A stretch of 17,962 bases of DNA, taken from positions 1 through 17,962 of the forward strand of contig CALKFX010000165.1 in the NCBI GenBank assembly GCA_938084875.1, in the 5' to 3' direction. This DNA comes from an uncultured Flavobacteriales bacterium (GTDB lineage: Bacteria; Bacteroidota; Bacteroidia; Flavobacteriales_D; Parvicellaceae). A program made the translations under genes and the position numbers. Shown piece by piece: positions 14,584 through 17,962 of the stretch; position 1 is the stretch's first letter, and every line of letters begins with the position of its first letter. Below the pieces are notes generated by a model that worked only from the letters and a program-made list of their open reading frames with translations, did not search any database and was not told where the DNA came from.

Positions 14584-14692
14584 TAAATAATTTTATCTAA
14601 AAATCTAATAAATTAAAACATGAAGTTGGAAAAATTGGATAATTTATAAACACTCGACCATTAAAATTGAATTATATTTATAATAAAAAAAA

Positions 14693-15967
14693 TTGGAAGT
14701 TCCTCTTATACCGCTTGCAGAAAGAATAAGACCTAAGGATTTTGAAAATTTTGTTGGCCAAAGTCATTTAATTGGGCCAAATGGACCAATTAAGAAAGCT
14801 GTGACTAATGGTGCTGTTCCCTCCATGATTTTATGGGGACCTCCTGGTGTTGGCAAAACTACATTAGCTGAAATTATAGCGAATGAATTAGATAGACCTT
14901 TTTATTCTCTATCTGCTATTAGTTCTGGTGTAAAAGACATTAGAAATATCATCAATAATGTAAAAAATCAAGGGATATTTGGAAAAGGAAATGCACTACT
15001 ATTTATAGATGAAATTCACAGATTTAGCAAATCTCAACAAGACGCTCTGCTTTCTGCTGTGGAAAAAGGGCAAATAACATTAATTGGAGCTACTACTGAA
15101 AATCCATCTTTTGAAGTCATTCCAGCATTAAGGTCAAGATCTCAAATATTTGTATTAAAAAATCACAGCAAAGAAGATTTATTAAAGTTTCTAAATCTGG
15201 CACTAATGGATTCAGCAATTGAAAAGAAAAAACCAGTTCTTAAAGAAACTGAAGCTCTTTTAAGAATTTCTGGAGGAGATGCAAGAAAATTACTAAATGC
15301 TTTTGAATTAGTGGTCTTAAATCTAGATGAAAATATAGTTGAAATAACCAATGAACTAGTGCAGCAATCTATACAACAAAATATAGCCCAATATGATAAA
15401 AAAGGGGAAATGCACTACGATATTATATCTGCTTTCATAAAATCAATTCGTGGAAGTGATCCAAATGCAGCAGTTTATTGGCTGGCAAGAATGGTGGAAG
15501 GAAATGAAGATCCTAAATTTATTGCTAGAAGATTAATTATTTCTGCTGCTGAAGATATTGGCTTGGCTAACCCTACAGCATTGGTAATGGCAAATAATTG
15601 TTTTGATGCTCTTCAAAAGATTGGATGGCCTGAAGGGAGAATTGTTCTATCCCAATGTGCAATTTATTTAGCTCTTTCTCCAAAAAGTAATTCCGCATAC
15701 TTAGCAATAAATAAAGCCCAATCCATCGTTAGAGAAAAAGGAGATTCTAGTATTCCTTTATCCCTAAGAAACGCACCTACTAAACTTATGGAAGAATTAG
15801 ATTATGGAAAAGACTATTTTTATAGTCATGACAATTTAGACAAACTCCACTTGCAAGAATTTCTTCCAGATGAATTAAAAGGAACTTCCATTTATAAACC
15901 AAAGCAGAATAAAAGAGAAACGGAGTATGGTAAGCTAATACAAAAAATATGGAAAGGGAAATACTAA
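14693..15967 (+). CDS. rarA: Replication-associated recombination protein A, AAA+ ATPase (RarA/MgsA)
   Basis: 424 residues, near the E. coli length. Seen: LAERIRPKDFENFVGQSHLIG (8-28), Walker A GPPGVGKT (49-56), Walker B LLFIDEIHRF (102-111), sensor 1 ATTENPSF (133-140), arginine finger RSRS (147-150), and the C-terminal oligomerisation part with YWLARMVEGNEDPKFIARR, AAEDIGLANPTAL and LSLRNAPTKLMEELDYGKDY. Known of the family: a tetrameric clamp-loader-like ATPase acting at stalled forks and single-stranded DNA gaps. The start must be the TTG at 14693: two in-frame TAA codons lie at 14681-14686, and the next ATG (about codon 45) would remove conserved sequence. It is divergent from mpl, and 46 bp separate it from the lipoprotein gene downstream, which may be co-transcribed. 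Confidence 0.95.
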   Translation: MEVPLIPLAERIRPKDFENFVGQSHLIGPNGPIKKAVTNGAVPSMILWGPPGVGKTTLAEIIANELDRPFYSLSAISSGVKDIRNIINNVKNQGIFGKGNALLFIDEIHRFSKSQQDALLSAVEKGQITLIGATTENPSFEVIPALRSRSQIFVLKNHSKEDLLKFLNLALMDSAIEKKKPVLKETEALLRISGGDARKLLNAFELVVLNLDENIVEITNELVQQSIQQNIAQYDKKGEMHYDIISAFIKSIRGSDPNAAVYWLARMVEGNEDPKFIARRLIISAAEDIGLANPTALVMANNCFDALQKIGWPEGRIVLSQCAIYLALSPKSNSAYLAINKAQSIVREKGDSSIPLSLRNAPTKLMEELDYGKDYFYSHDNLDKLHLQEFLPDELKGTSIYKPKQNKRETEYGKLIQKIWKGKY

Positions 15968-16013
15968 TAATTAAAATAAACATCTAATAACTTGAATTGA
16001 CTAATTTTAGTTC

Positions 16014-17570
16014 GTGAAAAATATATATTTCATTTTAATAATTGCAACCATCATTTCCAGCTGTAAAAAAAACAGAAACTCAGTTTCGTGGAATACATTT
16101 TATAAGTTGCCAATATCTTCTGATACATTAAATCTAAATAGGTTTATAAATCAGGATAAACTTTATTTAAGTGATGATGGAACCTATCTATCTTTTAAAG
16201 ATACATTTGAATTATATGAATTAGGCAAGGATATAATTAACCAAAGTATTCAATTAGATTTTGTAGACAGCATAAAAATTCCTAGCATACTTTCTGGTAT
16301 ACAATTTTCCCCAGGATTTCAAATCCCCTATCAGTTTACAGAAAGTCATTATTTTGATTTTAATTCTATCGAACTGAAAGAATTACAATTTGACTCTTTA
16401 ATTTTTGATTATACTGTGGAAAGTAGTATTGGTGGAAAAATAGATATTAACTTATCCATATTAGATGCATTTAATCCAATTGGCAATAATTTTAACGCAC
16501 TTATAACAACTCCAATTTCTCAAGGAGTTTCTACCGGGAAATTAAACTTGAATGGTTTTAAATTTGATTTAACAAAAAATGGAACTGTATTTAACCATAT
16601 TTCAACCCTATTTACAATTGGAATATCTTCTGATATTACCCAAGATTTGGTATTTCAAAATAACGATTATATTGTAATTAAATTTGAAATATCTAGCTTA
16701 AAAATTGCATCTGCATTAGGTTATTTAGGTAGTGAAAATATTGTAGATACTACTGGAATTAAAATTCCATTCATGGAAAATTTAAATTCAAAAAACTTTG
16801 AAATAAATGACTCTGAATTTGAACTATTAATTAAAAACGGAATTGGTATAGATGCTCAGTTAAAATTAAATAAAATTGAGTTTATAAAAGAGAACCAATT
16901 TCAAGCCTTAGATCATCTATCGGTAAATCAAAATATTAATATTAATAGAGCTTTAGACCTAGGACACGATTTTCAATATAGTATGTTGAATATAAATTTC
17001 AATAATACCAACTCTAATCTTCCCCAATTAATATCTATTTTTCCAGAACAAATTAATATCGACTACCAACTAGTCACAAACCCACTGGGGAATCAGTCGG
17101 GATACAATGACTTTATATTTCAACAACATCCACTTTCTTTAGATATTTCAGTAGATATTCCGTTAAAACAAAATCTAGATTCTATTGTGTTTATAGATAC
17201 TTTAAATTATGAATTACCAAAAAATATAGCTATTAACGATGCATTAATAAAATTGGATTTTACCAATGAATTCCCTTGGAAATGTTGTGCCTATTTAAAA
17301 CTTATGTCAGGCGAAAATCTTAACTCCTCCCCTATTTGTATCAATCATTGTCAAGTTGATAATTTAGGGAACTTCACTCAGGCAACGAACTCAATAAATG
17401 AACTGGATTTGGAAAATGATTTAATAATTGAACTTCAAAATGACAATAGGATAATATTAGAACTCGTAATTTCTAGTCCTGATTCTACAAACTATTTCCC
17501 AATTCTTGAAAATCAGAACATTTATTATAGTATAAATATGGATGTAAATTCAAAAATTAACTTGAATTGA
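16014..17570 (+). CDS. Large predicted lipoprotein, unrecognised
   Basis: 518 residues beginning at a GTG; an in-frame TAG at 16008-16010 rules out an earlier start. The N-terminus MKNIYFILIIATIISSC is a clear type II signal with lipobox ISSC and lipidated Cys17, followed by KKNRNS. The mature part is rich in I, L, N, D and S with alternating hydrophobic patterns (for example KIDINLSILDAFNPIG), suggesting beta-sandwich domains. I do not recognise the family. Near the C-terminus four cysteines form a CC-x16-C-x3-C cluster (424, 425, 442, 446) that could make disulfides. It overlaps the next gene, an outer-membrane-type protein, by four bases (TTGA), so the two probably act together at the cell surface. 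The gene itself is well supported; the function is unknown. Confidence 0.82.
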   Translation: MKNIYFILIIATIISSCKKNRNSVSWNTFYKLPISSDTLNLNRFINQDKLYLSDDGTYLSFKDTFELYELGKDIINQSIQLDFVDSIKIPSILSGIQFSPGFQIPYQFTESHYFDFNSIELKELQFDSLIFDYTVESSIGGKIDINLSILDAFNPIGNNFNALITTPISQGVSTGKLNLNGFKFDLTKNGTVFNHISTLFTIGISSDITQDLVFQNNDYIVIKFEISSLKIASALGYLGSENIVDTTGIKIPFMENLNSKNFEINDSEFELLIKNGIGIDAQLKLNKIEFIKENQFQALDHLSVNQNININRALDLGHDFQYSMLNINFNNTNSNLPQLISIFPEQINIDYQLVTNPLGNQSGYNDFIFQQHPLSLDISVDIPLKQNLDSIVFIDTLNYELPKNIAINDALIKLDFTNEFPWKCCAYLKLMSGENLNSSPICINHCQVDNLGNFTQATNSINELDLENDLIIELQNDNRIILELVISSPDSTNYFPILENQNIYYSINMDVNSKINLN

Positions 17571-17962
17571 AATATTTTACCATTTTATTTTTAATAATTA
17601 CTCAGATTAATTGTTATTCTTTAACCAGAGATTCTATTTCCAAAAAAACAGCCAAAGCTGAACTAATTAGTTCATTTTACAGTTCTGTTGGCTCTACTCA
17701 TTTACCAGTAAATTTTTTCAATAAAATATACTTTGGCGGATTTATTGATGAAAGTGAAAAAGGAAATTCTTATTCCATTGCTAAAAATCAAAGATCAGGT
17801 TTTGAAATAGATATGAACTTTGGAGTGAATATATACAACGAAAATGATGAACTAAATGGATGGTATTTTTCTTTACAAAATAAAATAAGTGCAGCAGGAA
17901 AATACCAACAAGGTTTATACGATTTAATTATTAGAGGAAATGAAGACTTAAACCAACAAATT
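17567..17962 (+). CDS. Probable outer-membrane protein, DUF5723-like, N-terminal part (window edge)
   Basis: The frame from TTG at 17567 is open to the last base and gives 132 residues. An in-frame TAA at 17558-17560 lies three codons upstream, and the first ATG is far inside the protein (17806), so TTG is the start. Residues 1-18 (MKYFTILFLIITQINCYS) form a signal sequence; the Cys within it could be a weak lipobox. The mature part has HLPVNFFNKIYFGGFIDES, NQRSGFEIDMNFGVNIY and LYDLIIRGNEDL, resembling the start of the DUF5723 family of Bacteroidota, which are predicted outer-membrane barrels often encoded next to a large lipoprotein. That family call comes from memory of the pattern and is moderate. 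Its start overlaps the lipoprotein stop as TTGA, implying translational coupling. Confidence 0.65.
   Translation, partial: MKYFTILFLIITQINCYSLTRDSISKKTAKAELISSFYSSVGSTHLPVNFFNKIYFGGFIDESEKGNSYSIAKNQRSGFEIDMNFGVNIYNENDELNGWYFSLQNKISAAGKYQQGLYDLIIRGNEDLNQQI

Overview
This window looks like chromosomal core sequence from a member of the Bacteroidota, most likely the Flavobacteriales. The base composition is strongly AT-rich and intergenic gaps are very short. Several proteins have recognisable Bacteroidota forms: Rho with a long N/D/R-rich insert, DUF4293 and DUF4199 membrane proteins, an archaeal-type GlmM, and a phosphosulfolactate synthase homologue. Candidate promoters resemble the Bacteroidota -33/-7 type (TTG ... 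TAnnTTTG). I see no tRNA or rRNA gene, insertion sequence, integrase, CRISPR array or phage gene, and no gene-free stretch above about 300 bases. The longest gaps are 2822-2983, 10928-11102 and 14584-14692.

Layout. (1) Positions 1-2821, minus strand: a tight operon of a TPR protein, a ComA-like phosphosulfolactate synthase, a single-domain rhodanese and a DUF368 membrane protein cut by the left edge. Junctions are ATGA, 14 bp and TAATG. (2) Positions 2984-7423, plus strand: glmM, a cysteine desulfurase, a PhnP-like metallo-beta-lactamase-fold hydrolase, trmD and rplS. (3) Positions 7427-9900, minus strand: msrA, with a probable export signal, then argS with its own candidate promoter. (4) Positions 9953-10927: a YfcE-like phosphoesterase converging on, and overlapping by 30 bp, a DUF4293 membrane protein. 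(5) Positions 11103-13228, plus strand: rho and a DUF4199 membrane protein joined by a TAATG overlap. (6) Positions 13225-14583, minus strand: an Mpl-type Mur ligase. (7) Positions 14693-17962, plus strand: rarA, a large unrecognised lipoprotein and the start of an outer-membrane-type protein that runs off the right edge.

The genes are mostly housekeeping: amino-sugar and peptidoglycan metabolism (glmM, mpl, DUF368 lipid-carrier recycling), tRNA and ribosome function (trmD, rplS, argS), sulfur chemistry (cysteine desulfurase, rhodanese, ComA, MsrA), transcription termination (rho) and replication-fork maintenance (rarA). I found no clear new multi-gene defence or mobile system. The points most worth a second look are the 15-unit tetrapeptide repeat in Rho, the pairing of a rhodanese with a sulfite-using enzyme, three successive genes at the right end that must start at TTG or GTG, three convergent gene pairs with no space for a terminator, and the lipoprotein/outer-membrane pair.
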